Shown here: positions 37,755 to 47,603 of the stretch, one piece after another
Layout: each line of letters opens with the position of its first letter
Position numbering within the stretch: position 1 is the stretch's first letter
Source: Bacillota bacterium
GTDB taxonomy: Bacteria > Bacillota > Clostridia > TANB77 > CAG-465
Length of the DNA stretch: 64,000 bases
NCBI GenBank assembly: GCA_023460235.1
Contig: JAEWRE010000016.1
Span: 1 to 64,000 of the forward strand
Direction of reading: 5' to 3'
Program-made: the position numbers and the translations under genes
Notes under the pieces: model-generated
The model's database searches: none
Told to the model about the DNA's origin: nothing
What the model saw: the letters and a program-made list of their open reading frames with translations, nothing else

Positions 37755-38721
37755 AATCAATAAATTTGAAATAATAAAAAGAGAAGAGTTAGATGAAATA
37801 AATTATTTTAGTTCACTTATTGATATAGGTTTTGAAAAAGAATTGCTGAATATTAAAGATATTGAGAGTTTACAATTGCAAAGTATTGCTCTATTAAAAA
37901 ACAGAGTGGAAAGATATAATGGATTCGATAGTAGTTCAATACCTAAAGATATTGCTAAAGTAATAATTGAATCCAATATATATAATATTAGTATATATTT
38001 AAAAAAATTCAAGCCAGATAGTGCAATAGATGAATTGAAAAAATTAGATTTACAAGAAATTTATAATAAAGGAAGAAAATTAATAGATGAAAAAATAAAT
38101 ATAAGTAAGATTCTTTTTAATAACGTTATAAATAATAAGATAAGTACAAAAAATGAGACCTATAATTCAACAATTATTGATGGAATTGATGGTTTTTTTA
38201 AAATATATGATCCTGATTTTGAAGCAAATAATATAAAAATAACTGCGGATTATCCTTTATATAATAACATAATTGGAAAATTAGATGGTATTGAGTTTAT
38301 TGAAGAATATTTGAAGTCTATTTATTATGAAAATGAGTTCTGCAAAAAATTCTCAAATAAAAATATTGAACATTTGCTATATGGCTATAGTGAAATTTAC
38401 GAAGATCTAATAATAAATATATTTGAAATAGTGTTAACTGCTACAATTGGTTGCAGTATAGCAAATGAAAATATAATGAATCTTACTATTTCAAATATTG
38501 GTTTAAAGCATATATATTCTGTATTATTAGATACTTCAAAAGAATATATATATGAAATTGTTTTTAAATCATATTTAGAAATTAAATATAAGTTATTTAA
38601 TGAAAATGTAGAGTTACAAGAGTATATAGAGAAAAATTTAGATCAAATTCAATATTTAGTATATAATGCTGTAAAAAATAAAACATTAGATAAATTATTT
38701 ATTATTGACGATTATAAATAA
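37738..38721 (+). CDS. Helical protein of unknown function, partner of the DUF6323-like gene
   Basis: About 327 residues, all-helical by composition, with no signal peptide or membrane helix. It contains QLQSIALLKNRVERYNGFDS, SIPKDIAKVIIESNIYNISI and ENEFCKKFSNKNIEHLLYGY. In-frame ATGs at 37723, 37732, 37738 and 37747 all fall inside the preceding gene and the ribosome site is weak (GAAGAG), so the start is uncertain and translation is probably coupled. It may correspond to the DUF6179 family that I recall as neighbour of DUF6323, but I am not sure. Confidence 0.6.
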   Translation: MKNMNEINKFEIIKREELDEINYFSSLIDIGFEKELLNIKDIESLQLQSIALLKNRVERYNGFDSSSIPKDIAKVIIESNIYNISIYLKKFKPDSAIDELKKLDLQEIYNKGRKLIDEKINISKILFNNVINNKISTKNETYNSTIIDGIDGFFKIYDPDFEANNIKITADYPLYNNIIGKLDGIEFIEEYLKSIYYENEFCKKFSNKNIEHLLYGYSEIYEDLIINIFEIVLTATIGCSIANENIMNLTISNIGLKHIYSVLLDTSKEYIYEIVFKSYLEIKYKLFNENVELQEYIEKNLDQIQYLVYNAVKNKTLDKLFIIDDYK

Positions 38722-38787
38722 TTAGATAAAAAGATAGAAATTAAATAGAATATAAACAATAATTACTATAATTTATATTGTTTATAT

Positions 38788-38851
38788 AAAAGTGAACAAA
38801 ACGAAAGCTTGTTCATTTTTTCTTGATTTTTTTAATTGCAAGTGATAAAAT
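38788..38851 (+). promoter_or_regulatory. Composite terminator-promoter border, copy C
   Basis: Hairpin AAAAGTGAACAA / TTGTTCATTTTT (38788-38820, one G-T pair), then -35 TTGATT (38823), 17 bp with a T run, and -10 TAAAAT (38846-38851) in the extended form TGATAAAAT. Confidence 0.7.
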
Positions 38852-38862
38852 AATAGTAGTGA

Positions 38863-38988
38863 ATGATTAATATTTATAAAAAGCTTATTATTTTCAAATT
38901 AATAGGTGATATATTAGATAATGTATATTTTGATAATTGTACATTTAATAAAGATGTAAAAATATATATCATTTATCTTAAATATTAA
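38863..38988 (+). CDS. Possible 41-residue peptide with pentapeptide-like stretch (doubtful)
   Basis: ATG-started frame between border C and the arsC-like gene. It contains GDILDNVYFDNCTFNKDV, which looks like a pentapeptide-repeat fragment. There is no Shine-Dalgarno. It may be a remnant of a lost gene or chance. Confidence 0.2.
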   Translation: MINIYKKLIIFKLIGDILDNVYFDNCTFNKDVKIYIIYLKY

Positions 38989-39006
38989 ATTATGGAGGAA
39001 TAATAA

Positions 39007-39372
39007 ATGAATAATTTATATATAGAATATCCAAAATGTTCAACCTGTCAAAATGCAAAAAAATGGTTATTAGCAAACAATATAAAGTTTATTAGTAGGA
39101 ATATTATAGAACAAACTCCTACTATACAAGAACTAGAAACATGGATAAAGATTAGTGGACAAGATATAAAAAAGTGGTTTAATACAAGTGGATTAAAATA
39201 TAAAGAGTTAAATTTAAAAGAAAAATTATCTAAAATGGATCAAAAAGAAAAGTTAAAATTACTTTCAAGCGATGGTATGCTTATTAAACGACCATTATTA
39301 ATTCTAAAAGATACTATATTAATTGGTTTTAAAGAAAACCAATGGCAGGAATTTTTTAATAATAACAATTGA
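39007..39372 (+). CDS. ArsC/Spx-family thioredoxin-fold protein
   Basis: The 121-residue protein has EYPKCSTCQNAKKWL with redox motif CxxC (Cys 11 and 14), WFNTSGLKYKE and the cis-Pro region LIKRPLLILKDTILIGFKE. These fit the ArsC/Spx/YffB family. The CxxC resembles Spx, but the SGxxYKxL-like middle and K-R-P motif are as in ArsC-like reductases, so arsenate reduction or a glutathione-independent thiol role is equally possible. It follows GGAGG. Confidence 0.85.
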   Translation: MNNLYIEYPKCSTCQNAKKWLLANNIKFISRNIIEQTPTIQELETWIKISGQDIKKWFNTSGLKYKELNLKEKLSKMDQKEKLKLLSSDGMLIKRPLLILKDTILIGFKENQWQEFFNNNN

Positions 39373-39504
39373 AATAAAAAATAAGATTTGAAAAATAGTT
39401 AGTCAGTTTAATCTAATAATGTATTATAGTAAAAAATATATCACATTGAGATATAGAAATTATTGTGATTTCAATAGAAAAGAAGCTTAATTGGAGGTAA
39501 GAAA

Positions 39505-42294
39505 ATGTGGAATGAAAATGCAGTTAATAAATCTTTATTTGATAAAAATATAGATTCCTCTACATATAATCCTAATATTGTAATCAATGGGCAAAGTAAA
39601 AATATAAAAGATAAAATTAAAGAATTATTAAGTAAATCTACTCGTGTGGACATTGCTGTTAGTTATGTAGTTTGGTCTGGATTATCTTTAATATATGAAG
39701 ATTTAAAAAAGTTTGATTCTAGTAGTCGCTTAATATTAACAACAGAGGGTATGGTTACAGATCCTAGCTCTTTAAAAAAGTTAAATGAATTAAATATTGA
39801 AGTTAAGGTTTATATACCTAATGTAAATAGTAAGGGATTTCATTTAAAAACATATCTATTTGAAACTGATAATGATACAACATTATTAATAGGAAGTTCA
39901 AATATTTCTGCTCGTGCATTCGGTCTGGTACACGAAATGGCGGCAGAAATAAATGCAAAAAACGAAGGTTATATTATAGAAAAGTATAATAATACATTTA
40001 ATGATCTTTGGAATGATAAATGTTCAGAATTATTAACTGAAGATTTAATTTACAATTATTCAAATATTTATACTCAAAATAAAAAAATTGAAATTAATGT
40101 TGCTAAGATGTTTTCAGAAGTAGGAAATATCAAACCAAATTATATGCAAGAAAAAGCTTTAGAAGCTTTAAAAGAGTGCAGGAAAATGAGTAATAGAGGT
40201 TTAGTTATAGCAGCTACTGGTACTGGTAAAACATATTTATCTGCGTTTGATGTAAAAAATTGTAATGCAAAAAAAGTATTGTTTTTAGTTCATAACAGAC
40301 TGATTTTAACGTCTGCCATAGAAACATACAAAAAAGTATTTAAAGATAAAACTATGATAGAATTAGATTCGAACAATATGGATAAAATTCATAATTTCGA
40401 TTTCATTTTTACAACTGATAAAACAGCATATAACAAACTTATAAGTAATATTCCAAATGATTATTTTGATTATATTATATATGATGAAGCTCATAAGATA
40501 GGATTTGATACAAAATATAGAGAAATTATTGATTACTTTAATCCAAAATTTACTTTAGGTATAACTGCAACTCCTGAGCGAACTGATAATCCTGATTATT
40601 TGTTCAAAATTTTTAAATATAATATCCCATATGAGATAAGGCTTTTAGATGCAATGAATCATGAATTGGTGTGTCCATTTACATATTATGGTTTAAATTT
40701 ACAAGATAAATTATTGAAAAGTAATGAAGAGTTTAACTATGAAGAATTAGCAAAATATATTAAAAATATAATTGATAAAAAAGGTCATTATGGGGAAAAA
40801 CTAAAATGTTTAGTATTTTGTTCAAATATTAAAGAGGCAAGTTCAATTTCTTCACAATTAAATAATTTAGGATTTATATCTGTTAGTGCTGTTAGCGGTG
40901 AAAATGAATTAACTAGAAGTGGTATAGAAAAATATATAGTAGATTTAAAATCAGATGAAAAAGGAACTTTGGAAATAATATGTACTGTTAATAAATTTAA
41001 TGAAGGCATTGATATCCCTGATATTAATACAATAATTATGCTTAGAAGTACAATATCTTCAATAATATATATTCAGCAATTGGGCCGTGGTTTAAGAAGA
41101 ACAGAGGACCCTCATAAATACGTAACTGTTTTTGATATAATTGGTAACTCTAAAAATAATTATTCTATTGCTCAAGTATTAACTGGAAATACTACCGTTG
41201 ATAAAAGGAAACTATATATGTATGCTAATAAAGGATTCGAGACAGTATCACCTTTTATTAATGTTGAGATAGAAAAAGAAGCAATGGAAAAGATAATTAG
41301 ATCTATTTCAGTCAATTTTACAGTAAAAAATGAATTAAAGGAAAAATTCAGAAATGAACTTTATAGATTTGAAGTAATTCCTACTTTAAAAGAAATGTAC
41401 TTAAATCCTAATTTTAAAGAAATGGAATTATTGCAATTATTGTTTAAAAATTTCTATGAACCTTTTAAAGAATATTATTTTAAAAAATATAACATTGAAA
41501 AAGATAATAAATTTTTAGATAATTTTTTTACACTCATTACTCAATTTGTATTTAGAGGATATAATTCTGTAACATTGCAAGAGTATGTAAAATTGTTAAA
41601 AGGTGAGAAAATTCAAAATGATAAGTTAAGGAAAATATTACTCCCTTACGAATTCGAAGATGGTATTTCAACTGCAATAAATAGTGAATACAACAAAAAG
41701 GGAAAAGAATTTTTGAAAGTCTTTGAATTTGAAAGTGGATATTTGAAACTAAACAATGAAATTATGATTTTACTTAAAAAATATAAAAGTATTGAATTAT
41801 TTAATGAGCATATAGAATTATTTGAGTATTTGAGTGAAAATAATGAATATACAATGAAATTATTTGATTTGGTGGATAAAGGTGAATTTTTATATAATCT
41901 TGACAGTAAAGATTGCTATATGAATGTTACAGGTGAGAGAATAGATAAAGAAAAAAAGACTGTATATTGTATTGTTAAAGTCACTGAAAAAGAGACATTC
42001 TATGATAATTACATAGTAGATAATAACAAGATTATATATTATACAAAATCGTCTAAGACAGAAGAAGCAGCATGTGAAAAAATAAAAATGATTATCGAAG
42101 AAAATTATAAATTCTACTTATGTGCACAATTTCCACATTTAGGGTATTCAAACACATCGTATTTTAATCTTGGTAATGTTAAGGTAAATAAAATTTCAGA
42201 AGTTCAGAAAGTAGATCAAGGAAGATATAATCATAGAATAGAGTTTATTGTAGAACGTGATATACCTTTTGAGTTATTACAATATAAGAATTAG
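39505..42294 (+). CDS. PLD nuclease-helicase-DUF3427 protein (SauUSI-like)
   Basis: The protein has 929 residues. Residues 1-~180 form a phospholipase D-like nuclease domain: GFHLKTYLF (catalytic His near 113) and LLIGSSNIS near 130. Residues ~205-600 are an SF2 helicase: AATGTGKTYLSAF near 238, IIYDEAHKIGF near 327, GITATPERTD near 352 and IQQLGRGLRRTEDP near 525. The C-terminal ~300 residues look like DUF3427 (YCIVKVTEKETFYDNYIV, AQFPHLGYSNTSYF). This order is that of SauUSI, the ATP-dependent type IV enzyme that cuts 5-methylcytosine DNA. Relatives without proven restriction also exist. It is a stand-alone cassette. Confidence 0.85.
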   Translation: MWNENAVNKSLFDKNIDSSTYNPNIVINGQSKNIKDKIKELLSKSTRVDIAVSYVVWSGLSLIYEDLKKFDSSSRLILTTEGMVTDPSSLKKLNELNIEVKVYIPNVNSKGFHLKTYLFETDNDTTLLIGSSNISARAFGLVHEMAAEINAKNEGYIIEKYNNTFNDLWNDKCSELLTEDLIYNYSNIYTQNKKIEINVAKMFSEVGNIKPNYMQEKALEALKECRKMSNRGLVIAATGTGKTYLSAFDVKNCNAKKVLFLVHNRLILTSAIETYKKVFKDKTMIELDSNNMDKIHNFDFIFTTDKTAYNKLISNIPNDYFDYIIYDEAHKIGFDTKYREIIDYFNPKFTLGITATPERTDNPDYLFKIFKYNIPYEIRLLDAMNHELVCPFTYYGLNLQDKLLKSNEEFNYEELAKYIKNIIDKKGHYGEKLKCLVFCSNIKEASSISSQLNNLGFISVSAVSGENELTRSGIEKYIVDLKSDEKGTLEIICTVNKFNEGIDIPDINTIIMLRSTISSIIYIQQLGRGLRRTEDPHKYVTVFDIIGNSKNNYSIAQVLTGNTTVDKRKLYMYANKGFETVSPFINVEIEKEAMEKIIRSISVNFTVKNELKEKFRNELYRFEVIPTLKEMYLNPNFKEMELLQLLFKNFYEPFKEYYFKKYNIEKDNKFLDNFFTLITQFVFRGYNSVTLQEYVKLLKGEKIQNDKLRKILLPYEFEDGISTAINSEYNKKGKEFLKVFEFESGYLKLNNEIMILLKKYKSIELFNEHIELFEYLSENNEYTMKLFDLVDKGEFLYNLDSKDCYMNVTGERIDKEKKTVYCIVKVTEKETFYDNYIVDNNKIIYYTKSSKTEEAACEKIKMIIEENYKFYLCAQFPHLGYSNTSYFNLGNVKVNKISEVQKVDQGRYNHRIEFIVERDIPFELLQYKN

Positions 42295-42369
42295 AATAAT
42301 AGTATAGTCTTGTAAAAGACTGATAAATATTTTATAAATGAATTCTATTAAATAATATTAATTTATAGC

Positions 42370-42434
42370 AAAAAGAGAAAAAACGAAAATTTGTTCTCTT
42401 TTTGCTTGCCTTTTTATATAATAAATGATAAAAT
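42370..42434 (+). promoter_or_regulatory. Composite terminator-promoter border, copy D
   Basis: Hairpin AAAAAGAGAA / TTCTCTTTTT (42370-42403), then -35 TTGCCT (42406), 17 bp with a T run, and -10 TAAAAT (42429-42434) in the extended form TGATAAAAT. Confidence 0.7.
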
Positions 42435-42536
42435 ATATGAAAGTAAAGAAAGATTTTAAAAATAATATTATTATAAATCTATGACTGCTATTCGTGTAAA
42501 TTACAAGAATAAATAGAAATGATAGGAGTGATTTAT

Positions 42537-42791
42537 TTGAAAAAAATTAATGTAAATAATAGTGATATAGGATACTATAAAAATAATTAAAAAGATTATA
42601 TTTCACTTACAGATATGGTTAAAAATATAGAAAATGGACTTTCTTTAATAGAAAAATGGTTAAGAAATAAAAACAAAATAGAATTTTTAGGAATATGTGA
42701 AATAATGTATAATAAGAATTTTAATTCCCTCGAATTCGAGAGAATTAAAAATAATACTTATAAAAATATAGAAAGGAGGCAAAATGTTTGA
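42537..42791 (+). pseudogene. Broken KilA-N domain gene
   Basis: A TTG-started frame after AGGAGTG encodes a typical KilA-N beginning, interrupted by TAA at 42588. After the stop it continues in frame with KDYISLTDMVKNIENG, then IEKWLRNKNKIEFLG and NFNSLEFERIKNN. The rest of the domain (the usual W-I-x-K-T-N-A-I-G end) is missing, and the frame ends inside the start of the next gene. KilA-N is a phage and mobile-element DNA-binding domain. It has both a premature stop and a 3' truncation, so it is a remnant. Confidence 0.8.
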
Positions 42792-43800
42792 GTTAATTGA
42801 TAATAACATAGATCCAATTTTTGAAGAAATAAAGAGGTTAGTTACAGATACTAAAGATAGAGTATATACTACAGTTAATATTGAAATGATAAATCTTTAT
42901 TGGAATATAGGGAAAATAATAATGGAAATACAACAAGGGGATGAAAGAGCAAACTATGGAGAAGCAGTTATAGAAAAACTATCTCAAAAACTTACAAATG
43001 AATTTGGTTTAGGGTTTTCTTCACGTAATTTAAGAACGATGAGGAAATTTTATTTAATATATCCAATTTGGAAGACAGTGTCTTCCAAATTAAGTTGGTC
43101 ACATTATCTGGAATTAATAAAGATAGAAGAAGATAATAAAAGAACATTTTATTTAAATGAAGCTATAAGTTCAAAATGGTCAGTGAGAGAACTACAAAGA
43201 CAAAAAAATTCTTTATTATATGAAAGATTAATATTATCTAAGGATAAAGAAAAAGTAAAAGAATTATCAGAAAAAGGAAATATAATAAGAACAGGAAAAG
43301 ATTTGATAAAAGATCCATTTGTTCTTGAATTTCTGGATATAAAAGAAAATACTGATTATCTTGAATCTGATTTAGAAAAAAATATATTAGAACATTTAAG
43401 AGAATTTCTTTTAGAACTTGGAAAAGGATTTATGTTTGTTGGTAGCCAAGTAAGATTAACGCTAGATGAAACTCATTTTTATCCTGATCTAGTGTTTTAC
43501 AACAGACTTGCAAAATGTTTTGTTATAATAGATTTAAAAATTGGAAAGATAACTCATCAAGATATAGGACAAATGCAAATGTATGTAAATTATTATAATA
43601 GAGAAGAAAGAAAAGAATATGAAAATTTAACAATAGGAATTTTACTTTGTACAGATAAAGATAAAACAATTGTAAAATATACATTACCAGAAGATAATAA
43701 AAGTATATTTGTTTCAGAATATAAGCTATATTTGCCAACTGAAGATGAATTAATTAATGCAATTGAGGAAGAAAAGAAAAACTTGGAATTGAATAATTAA
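42784..43800 (+). CDS. YhcG/DUF1016 family PD-(D/E)XK nuclease
   Basis: The 338-residue protein has an N-terminal winged-helix-like DUF1016_N domain (VNIEMINLYWNIGKIIMEIQ, GEAVIEKLSQKLTNEFG, FSSRNLRTMRKFYLIYP, LSWSHYLELIKIEE). The C-terminal PDDEXK part (~180-330) has FVGSQVRLTLDETHFYPDLV, FYNRLAKCFVIIDLKIGKI and DIGQMQMYVNYYN. The acidic D and D-L-K pair are the expected catalytic residues. The family is linked to mobile DNA and defence islands. Start ATG follows AGGAGG and overlaps the KilA-N remnant. Confidence 0.92.
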   Translation: MFELIDNNIDPIFEEIKRLVTDTKDRVYTTVNIEMINLYWNIGKIIMEIQQGDERANYGEAVIEKLSQKLTNEFGLGFSSRNLRTMRKFYLIYPIWKTVSSKLSWSHYLELIKIEEDNKRTFYLNEAISSKWSVRELQRQKNSLLYERLILSKDKEKVKELSEKGNIIRTGKDLIKDPFVLEFLDIKENTDYLESDLEKNILEHLREFLLELGKGFMFVGSQVRLTLDETHFYPDLVFYNRLAKCFVIIDLKIGKITHQDIGQMQMYVNYYNREERKEYENLTIGILLCTDKDKTIVKYTLPEDNKSIFVSEYKLYLPTEDELINAIEEEKKNLELNN

Positions 43801-43830
43801 TTAAATAGTTATATTAAAGGAGATTTACAT

Positions 43831-44679
43831 ATGAAATTTAAATTTTTAGGAACTGCAGCTGCCACATCAGTACCATTAGTATTTTGCAATTGTGATGTAT
43901 GTGTACAAGCTAGGAATAATAAAGGTAAAGATATTAGAAAAAGATCATCTGCAATAATAGATAATGAAATTCTAATTGATTTAAGCCCAGATATATGTAG
44001 TATGGCTGATATGTATAATGTTAATTTAGGAAATATAAAATGTTTATTACAAACCCATTCACATTCTGATCATTTTGATGCGGGTCATTTTATTACAAGG
44101 TGGAGCGAATATGCAACTAAGAATCTTAAATTTTTAGACATTTTTTGTTCAAAGGGTACTTGTGATGATATCAATCATTGGGTTAAAGAAAATGAACCAT
44201 CAATAGATATATATGAAAAAAGATGGCAGGAGGATATGAAATATAATATAAATATTTTGAAACATGGAGATATTGCAAAGTATGATGATTATGAGATTAT
44301 TGCAATTGATTCAAAACATGATCCTCGAATAGAGGCATTAGTTTTTATAATATGTTATAAAGGTAAGAATATCCTTTATGGAACTGATTTGTTAGAAATT
44401 ACAGAAGAAACATGGAATATTATTGAAGAATATAAATTGGACTTAGTAGTATTAGATCAGACATATGGAAAAGGATATAATCAGGGTGGTCATTTAGATT
44501 CTGGTCAAGTTGTAGAGATTATACTTAGAATGAAAAAAGAAAATATAATTGATACAAATACTAAAATTTATGCTACTCATATTTCTCATGAAGGAAATGA
44601 TATTCATGAAAAAATGGAAAAGCAAGCATTGCAAAATGGATATCATGTCGCTTATGATGGATTAGAAATTGAAATTTAG
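43831..44679 (+). CDS. MBL-fold metallo-hydrolase (PhnP/RNase Z-like)
   Basis: The 282-residue protein has FLGTAAATSVPLVFCNCDVC, SSAIIDNEILIDLSPD, the metal motif LQTHSHSDHFDAGHF near residue 73, YGTDLLEITEE near 190 and YATHISHEGNDIHE near 248. These fit beta-lactamase-fold phosphodiesterases of the PhnP or YcbJ group, with a CNCDVC zinc-binding segment near the start as in PhnP. A nucleotide or cyclic phosphate diester is the likely substrate, but this is inferred. The start follows AAAGGAGA. Confidence 0.85.
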   Translation: MKFKFLGTAAATSVPLVFCNCDVCVQARNNKGKDIRKRSSAIIDNEILIDLSPDICSMADMYNVNLGNIKCLLQTHSHSDHFDAGHFITRWSEYATKNLKFLDIFCSKGTCDDINHWVKENEPSIDIYEKRWQEDMKYNINILKHGDIAKYDDYEIIAIDSKHDPRIEALVFIICYKGKNILYGTDLLEITEETWNIIEEYKLDLVVLDQTYGKGYNQGGHLDSGQVVEIILRMKKENIIDTNTKIYATHISHEGNDIHEKMEKQALQNGYHVAYDGLEIEI

Positions 44680-44752
44680 TCTCAAGTTTTAAAGCAAAAT
44701 CATACAAATTTTGGTTGATAGTAACCATATGATTATGAAATGGAGGATGAAA

Positions 44753-46705
44753 ATGTTTAAATTACATTCAAAATATAGCCCTAGTGGTGACCAACCACAG
44801 GCAATAGAAAAATTAGTTGATGGAATAAAAAAAGGTGAGAGACATCAAACATTACTTGGTGCAACAGGTACAGGTAAAACCTTTACTATTGCAAATATAA
44901 TTGAACAAGTAAATAAACCAACTATCGTAATGGCACATAATAAAACATTAGCTGGGCAACTTTATTCTGAATTCAAAGAATTATTTCCAGAAAATGCAGT
45001 TGAGTATTTCATATCATACTATGATTATTACCAACCAGAAGCCTACATTGCTTCAACAGATACATATATAGAAAAAGATAGTAGTATAAATGATGAAATA
45101 GATAAGTTAAGACATAGTGCAACTGCTGCTCTTTTTGAAAGAAAAGATGTAATAATAATTGCAAGTGTATCTGCAATATATTCTCTTGGGTCACCAGATG
45201 ATTATTCAAACCTTGTGCTTTCAGTTAGACCTGGTATGAAAAAATCAAGAGAAGAAGTATTAAAGAGTCTTGTAGAAATGCAATATGAAAGAAATGATAT
45301 TGAATTTATTAGAGGTAAGTTTAGAGTCAAAGGAGATATTGTTGATGTATTTCCAGCAGATAATAGTGAAGAAGCTATAAGACTAGAATTTTTTGGTGAT
45401 GAAATAGAAAAAGTTAGTATAATTGAAGCAATTACTGGAAAAGTAAAAGCAACTTCAAAGCATGAATTTATATATCCTAAATCACACTATGTTATACCAA
45501 GAGAAAAAGTAGATGAAGCTTTAGGTAAAATAGAAGATGAATTAGATGAGAGAATAAAATATTTTAAAGATAAAGATAAAATTGTAGAAGCATATAGAAT
45601 TGAACAAAGAACAAGATTTGATATGGAGATGCTAAGAGAAACTGGTTTTTGTCAAGGAATAGAAAACTATTCTGCAATTTTAACAGGAAGAGAACCAGGT
45701 AGTACACCATACACTTTATTTGATTATTTGGGTGATGATTTTCTTGTAGTTGTTGATGAGTCACATGTTACAGTGCCACAAATTAGAGGAATGTATAATG
45801 GTGATAGAGCAAGAAAAGAATCGCTTGTTGAAAATGGATTTAGATTACCATCTGCATTTGACAATAGACCTCTTAGATTTAATGAATGGGAATCAAAAGT
45901 TAAACAAGCTATATATGTTAGTGCCACACCTGCAGATTATGAAAAGGAACATTCAAATGTTATTGCCGAACAAATTATACGTCCAACTGGATTACTCGAT
46001 CCTCAAATCATTGTAAAACCTTCTGAAGGACAGATAGAAGATCTTACAAAGAATATATATGATATTACATCAAAGGGACAAAAAGTATTAGTAACTACAT
46101 TAACAAAGAAAATGGCTGAAGAACTTTCTAGCTATTTCAGTGATAAAGGTATAAAAGTAAGATATATGCATTCAGATATACAGGCACTTGATAGATTAGA
46201 AATTATACGTGAATTAAGGCTTGGAAAGTTTGATGTATTAGTTGGAATAAACTTACTTAGAGAAGGTCTTGATATACCTGAAGTATCTCTCGTTGCAATA
46301 CTTGATGCTGATAAAGAAGGATTCCTAAGAAGTGAAAGATCATTAATACAAACTATAGGTAGAGCAGCAAGAAATGTTGATGGTAAGGTTATAATGTATG
46401 CAGATGAATTAACTGATTCTATGGATAGAGCAATAACTGAGACTAATAGAAGAAGAAAAATTCAGATGCAATATAATGAAGAACATGGTATTACACCTAA
46501 GACAATTATTAAAGATATAAGAGACAGTATCAAGGCGACATTTGATGCAACAGAGGAAAGCAATGTAGATGTTAAAGAAGGCGAAAATATCGAAGAGACA
46601 ATTTCAAGACTTACTGAAGAAATGATGCAATATGCTAGGAAATACGAATTTGAAAAAGCTGCTACAATACGTGACTTTATTGAAGAATTAAAAAATATGA
46701 AATAA
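44753..46705 (+). CDS. uvrB: Excinuclease ABC subunit B
   Basis: The 650-residue protein has the UvrB landmarks [15 protein letters not shown] near residue 38, the beta-hairpin [12 protein letters not shown] near 95, [15 protein letters not shown] near 310, [24 protein letters not shown], and QTIGRAARN near 540. A UVR domain lies at the end ([20 protein letters not shown]). It loads onto damaged DNA with UvrA and recruits UvrC. The ATG at 44753 follows GGAGGATG; longer upstream starts lack a ribosome site. uvrA does not follow; two unknown genes do. Confidence 0.97.
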   Translation: MFKLHSKYSPSGDQPQAIEKLVDGIKKGERHQTLLGATGTGKTFTIANIIEQVNKPTIVMAHNKTLAGQLYSEFKELFPENAVEYFISYYDYYQPEAYIASTDTYIEKDSSINDEIDKLRHSATAALFERKDVIIIASVSAIYSLGSPDDYSNLVLSVRPGMKKSREEVLKSLVEMQYERNDIEFIRGKFRVKGDIVDVFPADNSEEAIRLEFFGDEIEKVSIIEAITGKVKATSKHEFIYPKSHYVIPREKVDEALGKIEDELDERIKYFKDKDKIVEAYRIEQRTRFDMEMLRETGFCQGIENYSAILTGREPGSTPYTLFDYLGDDFLVVVDESHVTVPQIRGMYNGDRARKESLVENGFRLPSAFDNRPLRFNEWESKVKQAIYVSATPADYEKEHSNVIAEQIIRPTGLLDPQIIVKPSEGQIEDLTKNIYDITSKGQKVLVTTLTKKMAEELSSYFSDKGIKVRYMHSDIQALDRLEIIRELRLGKFDVLVGINLLREGLDIPEVSLVAILDADKEGFLRSERSLIQTIGRAARNVDGKVIMYADELTDSMDRAITETNRRRKIQMQYNEEHGITPKTIIKDIRDSIKATFDATEESNVDVKEGENIEETISRLTEEMMQYARKYEFEKAATIRDFIEELKNMK

Positions 46706-46841
46706 TATATCGATAATCTAAAAATATATTTATTAAGTATTAAATAGTTTTCATTTCATATAATTTATTAGATTTATTTTTATAGGAATCATAATTATTG
46801 TTTTTGTTACCTAATAATTAATTGTATGAAAGGAGAATGTT

Positions 46842-47471
46842 ATGTACTTTGATCAAAATGTGCTTAATGGAACTTTTGAATTTAATCATTTAATATCTGA
46901 GTATGAAGAGAGTTATTTAAAAGTTAGAGAAGATATACGGAATAGAATCGGAGGCTCGTTGCTAGAAATTGAGACTAAAGAAGAAGTACGTAAAATATTA
47001 ACAGATTTTTATTACCAAAATCTACTTGATTATGTATTAAAAGTAACTTGTTCAATTGAATACTTAAACTCTCCGATAAACCAAAGGGCTGATGCTTTTT
47101 TGTATCAGATTGCAAAAGAGAGCGTTTTGAAAAGAGTTGATATACTTCCTCAGTATTCATCAAAACGCGATGCAATCTCTGCTGTTATAGGTATGTACAA
47201 TTCATATATTTTAGAAATAAATCTTGATTTTCAAATACTTGTAAGTAAAATTAGGGAATGTGATTATCCTAAAGTATTAAAAGTACTAAAAGTGATTAAA
47301 GAAATGAAACATATATATCCATTTTTAAATTATAAGATATATGAGTTAGATGAAGAAAAATTCAATAGTTTGATTGATTTCACAAAATACATTTTAGGTT
47401 GCAAAGAAAATATAAGTGACTTAAATATTGATTTGGCTATCAATCAAAAGATAGAAGAATTACTAAAATAA
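46842..47471 (+). CDS. Unknown protein, paralog of the next gene
   Basis: The 209-residue helical protein has no membrane segment or known motif. It shares with the following gene the sequence pattern RDAISAVIGMYNSYILEINLDFQ (here) versus SEVLGMYNTYLIEESIEFQ, then a run of D-Y-x-K-x-x-K-x-L-K-x-x-K and a late F-x-S-L-x-x-F-T-x-Y-I-L. The two are therefore tandem paralogs. The start follows AAAGGAGAA. I recognise no family. Confidence 0.65.
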   Translation: MYFDQNVLNGTFEFNHLISEYEESYLKVREDIRNRIGGSLLEIETKEEVRKILTDFYYQNLLDYVLKVTCSIEYLNSPINQRADAFLYQIAKESVLKRVDILPQYSSKRDAISAVIGMYNSYILEINLDFQILVSKIRECDYPKVLKVLKVIKEMKHIYPFLNYKIYELDEEKFNSLIDFTKYILGCKENISDLNIDLAINQKIEELLK

Positions 47472-47516
47472 TTTATGTGGGTATGATCAAGTTTAAAATA
47501 TTTATAAATTAGTTTT

Positions 47517-47555
47517 AAATATCTATGAGGAGACATATAATCCTTATAGATATTT
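47517..47555 (+). terminator. Terminator between the paralogs
   Basis: The 15-bp stem AAATATCTATGAGGA / TCCTTATAGATATTT (one G-T pair) is followed by a T-rich stretch. Confidence 0.8.
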
Positions 47556-47603
47556 TTATTTTTTTAATGATAACTATTCATTTTGTTTTATGGAGGGACT
47601 AGT

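Noticed and set aside
42728..42739. 12-bp palindrome CTCGAATTCGAG as an operator
   Set aside because: It lies inside the conserved coding part of the KilA-N remnant, so it is explained by the former protein sequence.
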